Shown piece by piece: positions 32,114 through 39,404 of a stretch of 64,000 nucleotides of DNA (the first letter of the stretch is position 1; every line of letters begins with the position of its first letter). Source of the stretch: Pseudoduganella namucuonensis (GTDB lineage: Bacteria > Pseudomonadota > Gammaproteobacteria > Burkholderiales > Burkholderiaceae_D); the NCBI RefSeq assembly GCF_900116645.1, contig NZ_FPBO01000004.1, positions 274,634 through 338,633 on the forward strand, given 5' to 3'. The notes under the pieces are model-generated. The model was given only the letters and a program-made list of their open reading frames with translations. It was not told the DNA's origin and did not search any database. Position numbers and translations under genes: made by a program.

Positions 32114-33220
32114 TTATTTAAAGGCCGGGAACACGTGTTCGGCCAGCAGGCGCAAGGTCTGGTTGGCGTAGGCCATGCGCTCCTCGGTCACGGGGCCGGT
32201 GGTGGTGCCGCACAGGATGTTGCCGATGCCGACCTCCTGGTAGGCGCGCAGCTTCCCGATCACCGTTTTCGGGCTGCCGTACAGGCACCACGTGGCCATC
32301 CACTCCTCGGTCAGCGCGTGGCCGGTGCGGTCGGTCTTCTTGTTGGCGTCGTCCGACTCCGCCTTGGCGTTGAAGGCGGCCTCGCGGTCGATGGCCTCCT
32401 GGTAGGACGTGAGGATGCGCAGCATTTCCTCGTGCGCCTGCTCGTCGGTCTCGGCCAGGTGCACGGCCTGGTAGCTGTGGGTGGTCCACGACAGCGCGTC
32501 GGCGACGGTGTCGTCCGAATGGCCGGCGGCCAGCAGCTGGTCGTGGTAGCTGGCGAAGTACTTCTTCACGTGGCTGATCGGGTCCGTGCCGCCGATCTGC
32601 GGCGGCGTGAACGCCGGGATGAAGGCGGGCCAGCCGTTGACGGCGGCGCGCGTGATGCTGCTCTCCTTCATCGCCACCGGCATCAGGCGCGCGTGCTTGC
32701 GGCCGTACGGGCCGGGGGCGATGCGCTGCAGCACCTTGCCCTTGTGGAAGCCGTGCAGCTCGATCGGCTCGTCCTCGACCTTCTTGGCCCATAGCGCCTC
32801 CGCCGCCTGCAGGTTTTCCTCGGCGATGCGGCCGGCGTCCTTGTAGTTGACGCCGAAGCCGATCATCTCCTCCGGCGTGGTGCCCGAGCCGATGCCGACC
32901 AGCAGCTTGCCCTTGGTGAGGTGGTCGAGGATGTTGATGCGCTCGACGAAACGCACCGGGTGGTGCAGCGGCACCGAGGTGACGGAGAAGCCGAAGTGCA
33001 TGTCCGGCAGCTTGGCCGCCAGGTAGGAGGCGAACATGTAGCTGTCGCTGGCCACCGGCATGTAGCCGTTGAAGTGGTGGTCGGGCAGGAAGATGGCGTC
33101 GAAGCCCAGCTTGCCGGCCAGCAGCGCGTGCTGTTCCAGGTCGACGATCAACTGCTTGTCCGCGTCCGCGCTCATGGTGCGGCCATTGAGAAAGACTGAG
33201 AAGCGCATAGTAGGTTCCAT
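32114..33220 (-). CDS. luciferase-like (LLM class) flavin-dependent monooxygenase
   Basis: 368-aa bacterial-luciferase-fold protein, starting MEPTMRFSVFLNGR; the ATG at 33208 is an equally possible start. Landmarks: FDAIFLPDHHFNGY (about residue 40), VTSVPLHHPVRFVERINILDHLTKGKLLVGIGSGTTPEEMIGFGV (about residue 80-125) and WCLYGSPKTVIGKLRAYQEVGIGNILCG near the end. These enzymes use reduced FMN and O2 to hydroxylate or perform Baeyer-Villiger oxidation. It leads the operon with GH3 and FMN reductase, and a TetR-operator candidate precedes it. Likely it acts on the aglycone, for example a ketone or phenol ring. The substrate is not readable. Confidence 0.88.
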   Translation of the reverse strand: MEPTMRFSVFLNGRTMSADADKQLIVDLEQHALLAGKLGFDAIFLPDHHFNGYMPVASDSYMFASYLAAKLPDMHFGFSVTSVPLHHPVRFVERINILDHLTKGKLLVGIGSGTTPEEMIGFGVNYKDAGRIAEENLQAAEALWAKKVEDEPIELHGFHKGKVLQRIAPGPYGRKHARLMPVAMKESSITRAAVNGWPAFIPAFTPPQIGGTDPISHVKKYFASYHDQLLAAGHSDDTVADALSWTTHSYQAVHLAETDEQAHEEMLRILTSYQEAIDREAAFNAKAESDDANKKTDRTGHALTEEWMATWCLYGSPKTVIGKLRAYQEVGIGNILCGTTTGPVTEERMAYANQTLRLLAEHVFPAFK

Positions 33221-33287
33221 AGTGTTGGGTTAGACGGCGTGGCGACCCGGACGCGGCGCACCTCGGCGGTGTCGCCAGCCTTAAATC

Positions 33288-33305
33288 ATAATCCGAATTC
33301 TAATT
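33288..33305. promoter_or_regulatory. TetR operator candidate, site 3 (monooxygenase-GH3 operon promoter)
   Basis: ATAATCCGAATTCTAATT. It shares A-AA-N5-ATTCT-R-ATT with sites 1, 2 and 4 and contains an EcoRI-type palindrome GAATTC at its centre. It lies 70-85 bp upstream of the monooxygenase gene. Confidence 0.6.
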
Positions 33306-33416
33306 ATGTTATTGCGGTTTCAAACCGAAGTCAACGAAACCTTGAAAATTGTGGCAGCGCCGCGGGCGCGCCCGGCACAGGCGGCGCTGGCCCAAGGCCG
33401 CCATAACGTGATATTG

Positions 33417-33446
33417 TTGCGCAATCAATAAATGATTGCGCAAACA
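33417..33446. promoter_or_regulatory. perfect inverted repeat plus xyl-box-like operator at the start of the xylan MFS gene
   Basis: TTGCGCAATCA (33417-33427) and TGATTGCGCAA (33433-33443) are perfect 11-bp arms around ATAAA. The right arm with the next three bases is TGATTGCGCAAACA, which resembles the xyl-box I remember from Xanthomonas/Caulobacter (TGGTAGCGCTAACA). It ends only 2 bp before the start codon at 33449 and leaves no room for a Shine-Dalgarno sequence. Confidence 0.65.
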
Positions 33447-33448
33447 TA

Positions 33449-34714
33449 ATGCCCACAAAAATCAGGGGACTACGTTGGTGGATGATAGGTTTGATCATGC
33501 TGGGCGCGGTCATCAACTATCTGACGCGCAGCACGCTGGCCGTGTCGGCGCCCACGCTGCTCTCCGAACTGAACATCACCACCCAGGAATACTCGTACAT
33601 CACGGCCGCCTTCCAGGGCGCCATCATGCTGCAGCCGCTGTGCGGCTACGTGCTGGACGTGATCGGCCTGAAATACGGATTCGCCCTGTTCGCGGCGGCG
33701 TGGTCGGTGATCTGCATGGCGCACGGCCTGGCCACCAACTGGCAAGCCCTGGCCACCCTGCGCGGCCTGCTGGGACTGGCCGAGGGGTCGGCCAACCCGG
33801 CCGGCATGAAGGCGGTTTCCGAATGGTTCCCGGCCAGGGAGCGCGGGCTGGCGGGCGGCATCTTCAACATCGGCGCCTCCCTCGGCTCCATGCTGGCGCC
33901 GCCGCTGGTGGTGTGGGCCATCCTGCATTACAACTGGCAGTCCGCGTTCGTGATCACCGGCGCGCTGGGCCTGGTGTGGGTGGCGGCCTGGCTGCTGCTG
34001 TACGACGCCCCGGCCCGCCACCGCCGCCTGTCGGCCGCCGAGGCGCAACTGATCGCCGCCGGCCAGGAAACGCACCTGCAAGGCGACGGCGCGCGCCCGT
34101 CCATTCCCGCCATCCTCAAGATGCGCAACTTCTGGGGCATCGCCCTGCCCCGCTTCCTGGCCGACCCGGCCTGGGGCACGCTGTCGTTCTGGGTGCCGCT
34201 CTACCTGACCACGGTGCGCCATTTCGACCTGATGCAGATCGCCATGTTCGCCTGGCTGCCGTTCCTGGCAGCCGACCTGGGCTGCCTGTTCGGGCCGCTG
34301 GTGGTGCTGGCCCTGCAAAAGCGGGGGGTGCGCCTGATCAACGCCCGCCGCGGCGCGTTCACCCTGGGCGCCTGCATGATGATGGGCGTGGCCTTTGTCG
34401 GCTTCGTGGACAGCCCCTACGCCGCGATCGCCTTGCTCAGCCTGGCCGGCTTCGCGCACCAGACCCTGTCCGTCACCGTCATCACCATGGCGTCCGACCT
34501 GTTCCGGCGCAACGAGGTGGCCACCGTGGCAGGCATGTGCGGCACCTTCGGCAACCTGGGCCTGCTCATCTTCTCACTGCTGATCGGCGGGCTGATGGCC
34601 AGCGTCGGCTACACGCCCTTCTTCGTCAGCCTGGCGGTGCTCGACCTGCTGGCCGCCGTGCTGCTATGGACCCTGGTGCGCGAGCCCGCCCCCCTCATCG
34701 AAAAAACAGCATGA
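33449..34714 (+). CDS. MFS hexuronate/xylooligosaccharide transporter (ExuT-like)
   Basis: 421-aa 12-span transporter of the anion:cation symporter group. MPTKIRGLRWWMIGLIMLGAVINYLTRSTLAVSAPTL is the classic N-terminus of hexuronate (ExuT) and galactonate transporters, and LGLAEGSANPAGMKAVSEWFPARERGLAGGIFNIGASLGSMLAPPLV is the family's loop signature. It probably imports glucuronate, methylglucuronate or acidic xylooligosaccharides released from glucuronoxylan. The stop overlaps the GH43 start by ATGA. An inverted repeat covers the region immediately upstream; no ribosome-binding site is visible, so translation may be leaderless. Confidence 0.9.
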   Translation: MPTKIRGLRWWMIGLIMLGAVINYLTRSTLAVSAPTLLSELNITTQEYSYITAAFQGAIMLQPLCGYVLDVIGLKYGFALFAAAWSVICMAHGLATNWQALATLRGLLGLAEGSANPAGMKAVSEWFPARERGLAGGIFNIGASLGSMLAPPLVVWAILHYNWQSAFVITGALGLVWVAAWLLLYDAPARHRRLSAAEAQLIAAGQETHLQGDGARPSIPAILKMRNFWGIALPRFLADPAWGTLSFWVPLYLTTVRHFDLMQIAMFAWLPFLAADLGCLFGPLVVLALQKRGVRLINARRGAFTLGACMMMGVAFVGFVDSPYAAIALLSLAGFAHQTLSVTVITMASDLFRRNEVATVAGMCGTFGNLGLLIFSLLIGGLMASVGYTPFFVSLAVLDLLAAVLLWTLVREPAPLIEKTA

Positions 34715-36369
34715 TACGAAACCCCATCCTCCCCGGCTTCAATCCCGATCCGTCCATCGTGCGGGTGGGCGACGACTATTACATCGCCACGTCCACCTTC
34801 GAATGGTATCCGGGCGTGCAGATCCACCATTCGCGCGACCTGGTCAACTGGCGCCTGCTGACGCGCCCGCTCACGCGCGCCAGCCAGCTCAACATGCTCG
34901 GCGCGCCCGACTCCTGCGGCGTGTGGGCGCCTTGCCTGAGCCACGCGGACGGCTTGTTCTGGCTGGTCTACACCGACGTCAAGCGCTACGGCCGCACCTC
35001 CAGCGGCGGCGCCGCCGGCGCCGCTTCGCTGCGCGACTTCCACAATTACCTGGTCACCAGTCCGGCCATCGACGGCCCGTGGTCCGATCCGGTCCACCTC
35101 AACAGCAGCGGCTTCGACCCCTCGCTGTTCCACGACGACGACGGCCGCAAATACCTGCTGAACCAGCTGTGGGACCACCGCCCCGGCGGCAACCGCTTCG
35201 CCGGCATCGTCGCGCAGGAATACTCGGTGGCGGAACGCCGGCTGACCGGCCGCCGCGAGAACATCTTCAAGGGCACGGCGCACGGGCTCACCGAGGGCCC
35301 GCACCTGTACAAGCGCGACGGCCACTACCACCTGCTCACCGCCGAGGGCGGCACCGGCTGGAACCATGGCGTGACCATGGCCCGCGCCCGCCATCCGCAT
35401 GGGCCGTACGAGCTGCATCCCGACCAGACCATCCTCAGTTCGCGCCACCGTCCGGACGCGGAGCTGCAGCGGGCCGGCCACGCCGACCTGGTGGACACCC
35501 GGGACGGCCAGACCTATATGGTGTACCTGTGCGGCCGGCCGCTGCGCAATCGCGGCACCTGCACGCTGGGGCGCGAAACCGCCATCCAGCCCGTTGTGTG
35601 GGGCGAGGACGGCTGGCTGCGCACCGTCGATGGACGGGGAACGGCGGAGGCCAGGGCCGCCGCGCCCAAGCTGCCGGAGCACCGTTTCGACCCCGAGCCG
35701 GCGCGCGAGGAATTCGACGCGCCGCGACTGCCGCTGGCCTTCCAGTGGCTGCGCACACCGTGGCCGGAAGAGCTGTTCAGCCTGGCCGCGCGGCCCGGGC
35801 ATTTGCGCCTGTATGGCCGCGAAAGCCTGGGCAGCCTGTTCCGCCAGGCGCTGGTGGCGCGGCGCCAGCAGGCGCACTGCTACAGCGCGAGCACCGTGGT
35901 CGAATTCGAACCCGAGCATTTCCAGCAGCAGGCCGGGCTGGTCTGCTACTACGGCGGCGCCAAGTTCCATTACCTGTACATCACGCACGACGAGACGGTG
36001 GGCAAGCATTTGCGCGTGATGAGCAGCCTGCCCAACCACGTGCAGTCGGACAGCTTCACGGCGCCGGTCGCGCTGCCGCCCGGCGTGCCGGTGCAGCTGC
36101 GCGTGGACGTGGACGAGGAGCGCCTGTATTTCGGCTACCGGCTGGACGACGGCGACTGGCAATGGCTGGCGCAGCAATTCGACGCCAGCATCCTGTCGGA
36201 CGAGGCGAACGCGCCCGGCCAGCCCAACTTCACCGGCGCCTTCGTCGGCATGGCCTGCCAGGACATGGCGGGCACCGCCCTGCACGCCGACTTCGACTAT
36301 TTCGAATACCGCGAGCGGCCATATTGCGTCAACCCGATGGGGGCGCCGTCCGCGGCCGAGCCGGCCTAG
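34711..36369 (+). CDS. cytoplasmic GH43 beta-xylosidase / arabinofuranosidase
   Basis: 552-aa family 43 enzyme without signal peptide. Catalytic residues: Asp13 (FNPDPSIVRVGDDYY, general base), Asp136 (GFDPSLFHDDDG, pKa modulator) and Glu195 (TEGPHLY, general acid). The C-terminal half (about residues 330-545) is the beta-sandwich found in beta-xylosidases of this family, with the closing FDYFEYRE. It hydrolyses xylooligosaccharides or removes arabinose side chains inside the cell, after import by the overlapping MFS gene. It converges on the GH10 gene with a 22-bp gap. Confidence 0.92.
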   Translation: MIRNPILPGFNPDPSIVRVGDDYYIATSTFEWYPGVQIHHSRDLVNWRLLTRPLTRASQLNMLGAPDSCGVWAPCLSHADGLFWLVYTDVKRYGRTSSGGAAGAASLRDFHNYLVTSPAIDGPWSDPVHLNSSGFDPSLFHDDDGRKYLLNQLWDHRPGGNRFAGIVAQEYSVAERRLTGRRENIFKGTAHGLTEGPHLYKRDGHYHLLTAEGGTGWNHGVTMARARHPHGPYELHPDQTILSSRHRPDAELQRAGHADLVDTRDGQTYMVYLCGRPLRNRGTCTLGRETAIQPVVWGEDGWLRTVDGRGTAEARAAAPKLPEHRFDPEPAREEFDAPRLPLAFQWLRTPWPEELFSLAARPGHLRLYGRESLGSLFRQALVARRQQAHCYSASTVVEFEPEHFQQQAGLVCYYGGAKFHYLYITHDETVGKHLRVMSSLPNHVQSDSFTAPVALPPGVPVQLRVDVDEERLYFGYRLDDGDWQWLAQQFDASILSDEANAPGQPNFTGAFVGMACQDMAGTALHADFDYFEYRERPYCVNPMGAPSAAEPA

Positions 36370-36391
36370 GCGAACGATCCGGTGGACCGGG

Positions 36392-37558
36392 TCAGGCTGC
36401 GCGCGCCGGCATCGTCCTCAGCACGTCCGCGATAGCCGCGCGCATCGGCTTGGCCCGCAGCTGCGCGTCGTACGGACATGGGCGCGAAGGCAGGCCGTCG
36501 CGGCGCTTGGCGTCCTTCCACGTTTGCAGCCAGCTGACGTCGTCGCTCAAGCCCCACAACAGGAAGTCGCGGCAACGCGGATAGCTCAGCGTCAGCTCGA
36601 GGAAATCGCGCGCGATGCCCGCCGCCGCCGCGTCGCGCTGCGCGATGTCGGCCGGCAGTTCGCGGTCGCTGACGTCGAACTCGGTGATCAGCAAATCCAG
36701 CCCCATGCCGCTGGCCTCGTCGAGGAAGGCGCGCCACTCGCGCAGACCGCGTGCGCGCGCCTCGCCGTCGCCGGCGCCGCCCCACGCGCCGATATGACTT
36801 TGCAGGCCCAGCGCGTGCACGGGCGTTCCGCGCGCCTTCAGGCCGGCCAGCAGTTTCAGCACGCCGGCGCGGTGTTTGGCGCTGTCCTTGCCCGGCCCCA
36901 TGTAATCGTTGTAGACCAGCTGCGCGTGCGGCGCGTGTTCCCGCGCGAGGCGGAACGACAGGTCGATCTGCTCCAGCGCGCCCATCTTCTCGTTGAGCGC
37001 ATTGGCGATCAATTCGCCGGTGCCGGGGTTGACGGCCTCGTTGACCACGTCGTAGCTGTACACGTCCTTGCCGAAGTGGCCGCAGGTGGCGGCGATATGC
37101 TCGCGCAGCAGACGCTCCGCCTCTTGCGCGGGATTGGCGCCGAAACCGTGGCGGGTGACCCATTCCGGCAGCCAGCGCGGGTCCTGCCACACCAGGCAGT
37201 GGCCGCGGATCAGCATACCCTGCCGCTTGGCCCAGCCGAACAGTTCATCGGCCCGGCGGAAATCGTGCGGCCCCGGCTTCGGCTGCAGCGCCTGCCATTT
37301 GCTTTCGTTTTCCGCCACCAGTACGCCGCATTCGCGCGCCATCAGCGCGCGATAGGCCGGATTGTTGAAATGGGTCCGGCTGGCCTTGTCGTTCATCGTG
37401 CCGATGGCGTTTCCGAAGCGCAGGCCCTTGCGGGCCGCCAGCGCCTTCAGGGTTTCCCCGCCTTCCTCGTCCTTCCCGGCCGCGCCCCAGGCGGCGGGCG
37501 CCGCCAGCATGGGGGCCAGCGCGGCCAGTTGCAACAATGATTGTCGGCGCGTCGTCAT
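36392..37558 (-). CDS. GH10 endo-1,4-beta-xylanase, Tat-like leader
   Basis: 388-aa xylanase. The start at 37558 is supported by CGGAGA upstream and gives the leader MTTRRQSLLQLAALAPMLA, whose RR pair suggests Tat export. Catalytic residues: acid/base Glu174 in SYDVVNEAVN and nucleophile Glu293 in LLITEFDVSD. Further GH10 landmarks are GHCLVWQ and FLLWGLSD (Trp in the -1 subsite). It cuts the xylan backbone or large xylooligosaccharides in the periplasm or outside. A 15-bp xyl-box-like site lies upstream at 37630-37644, in the divergent region shared with the GH43 gene at 37.7 kb. Confidence 0.94.
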   Translation of the reverse strand: MTTRRQSLLQLAALAPMLAAPAAWGAAGKDEEGGETLKALAARKGLRFGNAIGTMNDKASRTHFNNPAYRALMARECGVLVAENESKWQALQPKPGPHDFRRADELFGWAKRQGMLIRGHCLVWQDPRWLPEWVTRHGFGANPAQEAERLLREHIAATCGHFGKDVYSYDVVNEAVNPGTGELIANALNEKMGALEQIDLSFRLAREHAPHAQLVYNDYMGPGKDSAKHRAGVLKLLAGLKARGTPVHALGLQSHIGAWGGAGDGEARARGLREWRAFLDEASGMGLDLLITEFDVSDRELPADIAQRDAAAAGIARDFLELTLSYPRCRDFLLWGLSDDVSWLQTWKDAKRRDGLPSRPCPYDAQLRAKPMRAAIADVLRTMPARAA

Positions 37559-37629
37559 GGATCGTGTCTCCGGTTGTTGTATGTGATGCACGAGTGTAGG
37601 AGCGCGCCGGCGTGAGTGTCAACATATTT

Positions 37630-37644
37630 TGTTATACGCAACCA
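37630..37644. promoter_or_regulatory. xyl-box-like operator upstream of GH10 gene
   Basis: Minus-strand reading TGGTTGCGTATAACA, 70-85 bp upstream of the xylanase start. It matches the 42699-42713 site (TGGTAGCGTAAAACA) at 13 of 15 positions, which shares its one-base-longer spacing. Confidence 0.6.
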
Positions 37645-37707
37645 TTCACAATAAGCCATCCGTTTCTCTTGCATGGCGGATTCGTGTAACATGAAAACTG
37701 TTTTTCT

Positions 37708-37721
37708 TGATAGCGCAAACA
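37708..37721. promoter_or_regulatory. xyl-box-like operator upstream of the exported GH43 gene
   Basis: TGATAGCGCAAACA, one base different from the 33433-33446 site (TGATTGCGCAAACA). It ends 21 bp before the start codon at 37743, so a bound repressor would block the promoter or transcription start. Confidence 0.65.
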
Positions 37722-37742
37722 TTCAATAAAAGGAGACCGCAC

Positions 37743-39347
37743 TTGATAACACCACGCCCCGCCGCCGCGCTCGTCGCACTCGCGCTTCCCCTCATGTTCG
37801 CTGCCGCCTCGGCGCAAGCCGCGCCGGACTTCCGCAACCCCGTCATCACGGGCTTCAGCTCGGACCCCAGCGTCTGCCGCGTCGGCGGCGACTACTATCT
37901 CGTGGCCAGCACCTTCAGCTACTTCCCCGGCGTGCCTGTCTTCCACAGCAAGGACCTGGTGCACTGGCGCCAGATCGGCAACGCCCTGACCCGCCCTTCC
38001 CAGCTGCCGCTGGAAAAGCAGGCCACGTCGCGCGGCATCTTCGCGCCCACCCTGCGCTGCCACGGGGGCCGGTTCTACCTGGTGACCACCAACATCAGCA
38101 ACGGCGGCAATTTCATCGCCACCGCCACCGATCCGGCCGGCCCCTGGTCCGAGGTCACGTGGCTGAAGGATGGCGGCGGCATGGACCCCTCGCTGCTGTT
38201 CGACGACGACGGCAAAATCTATTACACGCGCCACGGCGGCGGTGAACACGGCGGCGCCTACCAGGCCGAACTCGATCCGCAAACCATGCTGCCCAAGGAG
38301 GCGCCGCGCGAGATATGGAAAGGCACCGGCGGCGTGTGGCCGGAGGGGCCGCACCTGTACAAGCGCAACGGCTGGTACTACTTGATGATTTCCGAGGGCG
38401 GCACCTCCTACAACCACAGCATCACGGTGGCCCGTTCGCGCTCGCCGTGGGGGCCGTTCGAGGCCCATCCCAGGAATCCGCTGATCACCCACCGCGACCA
38501 TCCCGGCCTGCCGCTGCAGGCGGTCGGCCACGGCGACCTGGTGCAGACAGCCGAGGGCGATTGGTGGATCGTGATGCTGGCCATCCGCCCCCACGAGCGC
38601 ACCCACCATATCGGCCGCGAAACCGTGCTGGCGCCGGTCACCTGGAGCGACGACGGCTGGCCGGTGATCAACCATGAAAAGCCGGTGACGCTGCGCATGT
38701 CCGGTGACCGCCTGCCGCCATCGCGGCCCTGGCCCGCCGCGCCGGACACCGAGTCCTTCGACGGCAAGGACCTGGGCGTGGAATGGTATTCGCTGCGCGC
38801 GCCGGCCAGCGCCCTGTATTCACTGAGCGAACGCCCCGGCCACCTGCGTCTGAAAGGCAGCGGCGACACGCTGGCCACGCTGACCACGCCGGCCTTCGTC
38901 GGCATCCGCCAGCGCGACCTCGCCATGCACGCCTCCACCGCGCTCGATTTCAAGCCGGGCGCGGACGGCCAACTGGCCGGCATCGTCGTGCGGCAGGACG
39001 AGAACAACCACTACCAGCTGGTGGTGACGCGCGACCAGGGCCGGCGCATGGCGCGGCTGGTGTCGGTGGTGAAGGGCCAGGCCACGGTGGTTGGATCGCA
39101 GCCGCTGCCCGATGGCGGGGACGGCGAGGTGACGCTGGCGATCGACGGCACGCCGGCCGCCTACACCTTCAGCGCGACCGCGCAAGGCAAGACCCACGCG
39201 CTGGGCGCCCTGCCGACCGCGCCGCTCAGCTCCGAGAAGGCCGGCGGATTCACGGGCGTGTTCATCGGCCTGTACGCGAGCAATCCGGCCAAGGCGGCGA
39301 TGCCGCCCGCCGATTTCGCGTGGTTCAAATACCAAGGCAAGGAATAA
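37743..39347 (+). CDS. exported GH43 beta-xylosidase/arabinofuranosidase with TTG start
   Basis: 534-aa enzyme. I place the start at the TTG at 37743 because AGGAG lies 7 bases upstream and it yields a clean signal peptide (MITPRPAAALVALALPLMFA...AQA). The only other in-frame start, a TTG at 37707, overlaps the operator. Catalytic residues: Asp41 (GFSSDPSVCRVGGDYY), Asp148 (GGMDPSLLFDDDG) and Glu201 (WPEGPHLYKRNG). A C-terminal beta-sandwich (about residues 330-530) follows, as in the cytoplasmic copy. It acts on xylan fragments in the periplasm or at the surface. A bidirectional terminator separates it from the TonB receptor. Confidence 0.92.
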   Translation: MITPRPAAALVALALPLMFAAASAQAAPDFRNPVITGFSSDPSVCRVGGDYYLVASTFSYFPGVPVFHSKDLVHWRQIGNALTRPSQLPLEKQATSRGIFAPTLRCHGGRFYLVTTNISNGGNFIATATDPAGPWSEVTWLKDGGGMDPSLLFDDDGKIYYTRHGGGEHGGAYQAELDPQTMLPKEAPREIWKGTGGVWPEGPHLYKRNGWYYLMISEGGTSYNHSITVARSRSPWGPFEAHPRNPLITHRDHPGLPLQAVGHGDLVQTAEGDWWIVMLAIRPHERTHHIGRETVLAPVTWSDDGWPVINHEKPVTLRMSGDRLPPSRPWPAAPDTESFDGKDLGVEWYSLRAPASALYSLSERPGHLRLKGSGDTLATLTTPAFVGIRQRDLAMHASTALDFKPGADGQLAGIVVRQDENNHYQLVVTRDQGRRMARLVSVVKGQATVVGSQPLPDGGDGEVTLAIDGTPAAYTFSATAQGKTHALGALPTAPLSSEKAGGFTGVFIGLYASNPAKAAMPPADFAWFKYQGKE

Positions 39348-39382
39348 AAAAAAGCCCGGCGGCTTGGCGCCGCCGGGCTTTT
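39346..39382. terminator. bidirectional rho-independent terminator
   Basis: Stem GCCCGGCGG (39354-39362) / CCGCCGGGC (39370-39378), 7-base loop, flanked by eight A on the left and four T on the right. It sits between the convergent GH43 and TonB receptor genes and can serve both, though the minus-strand T-tract is the stronger one. Confidence 0.9.
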
Positions 39383-39404
39383 CAACCGCCGCCCTACCCC
39401 GCCG

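Noticed and set aside
29702..32794. 1030-codon frame antisense to the GH3 and monooxygenase genes
   Set aside because: No recognisable motif, Ala/Gly/Arg/His-biased, and spans two well-supported genes on the other strand.
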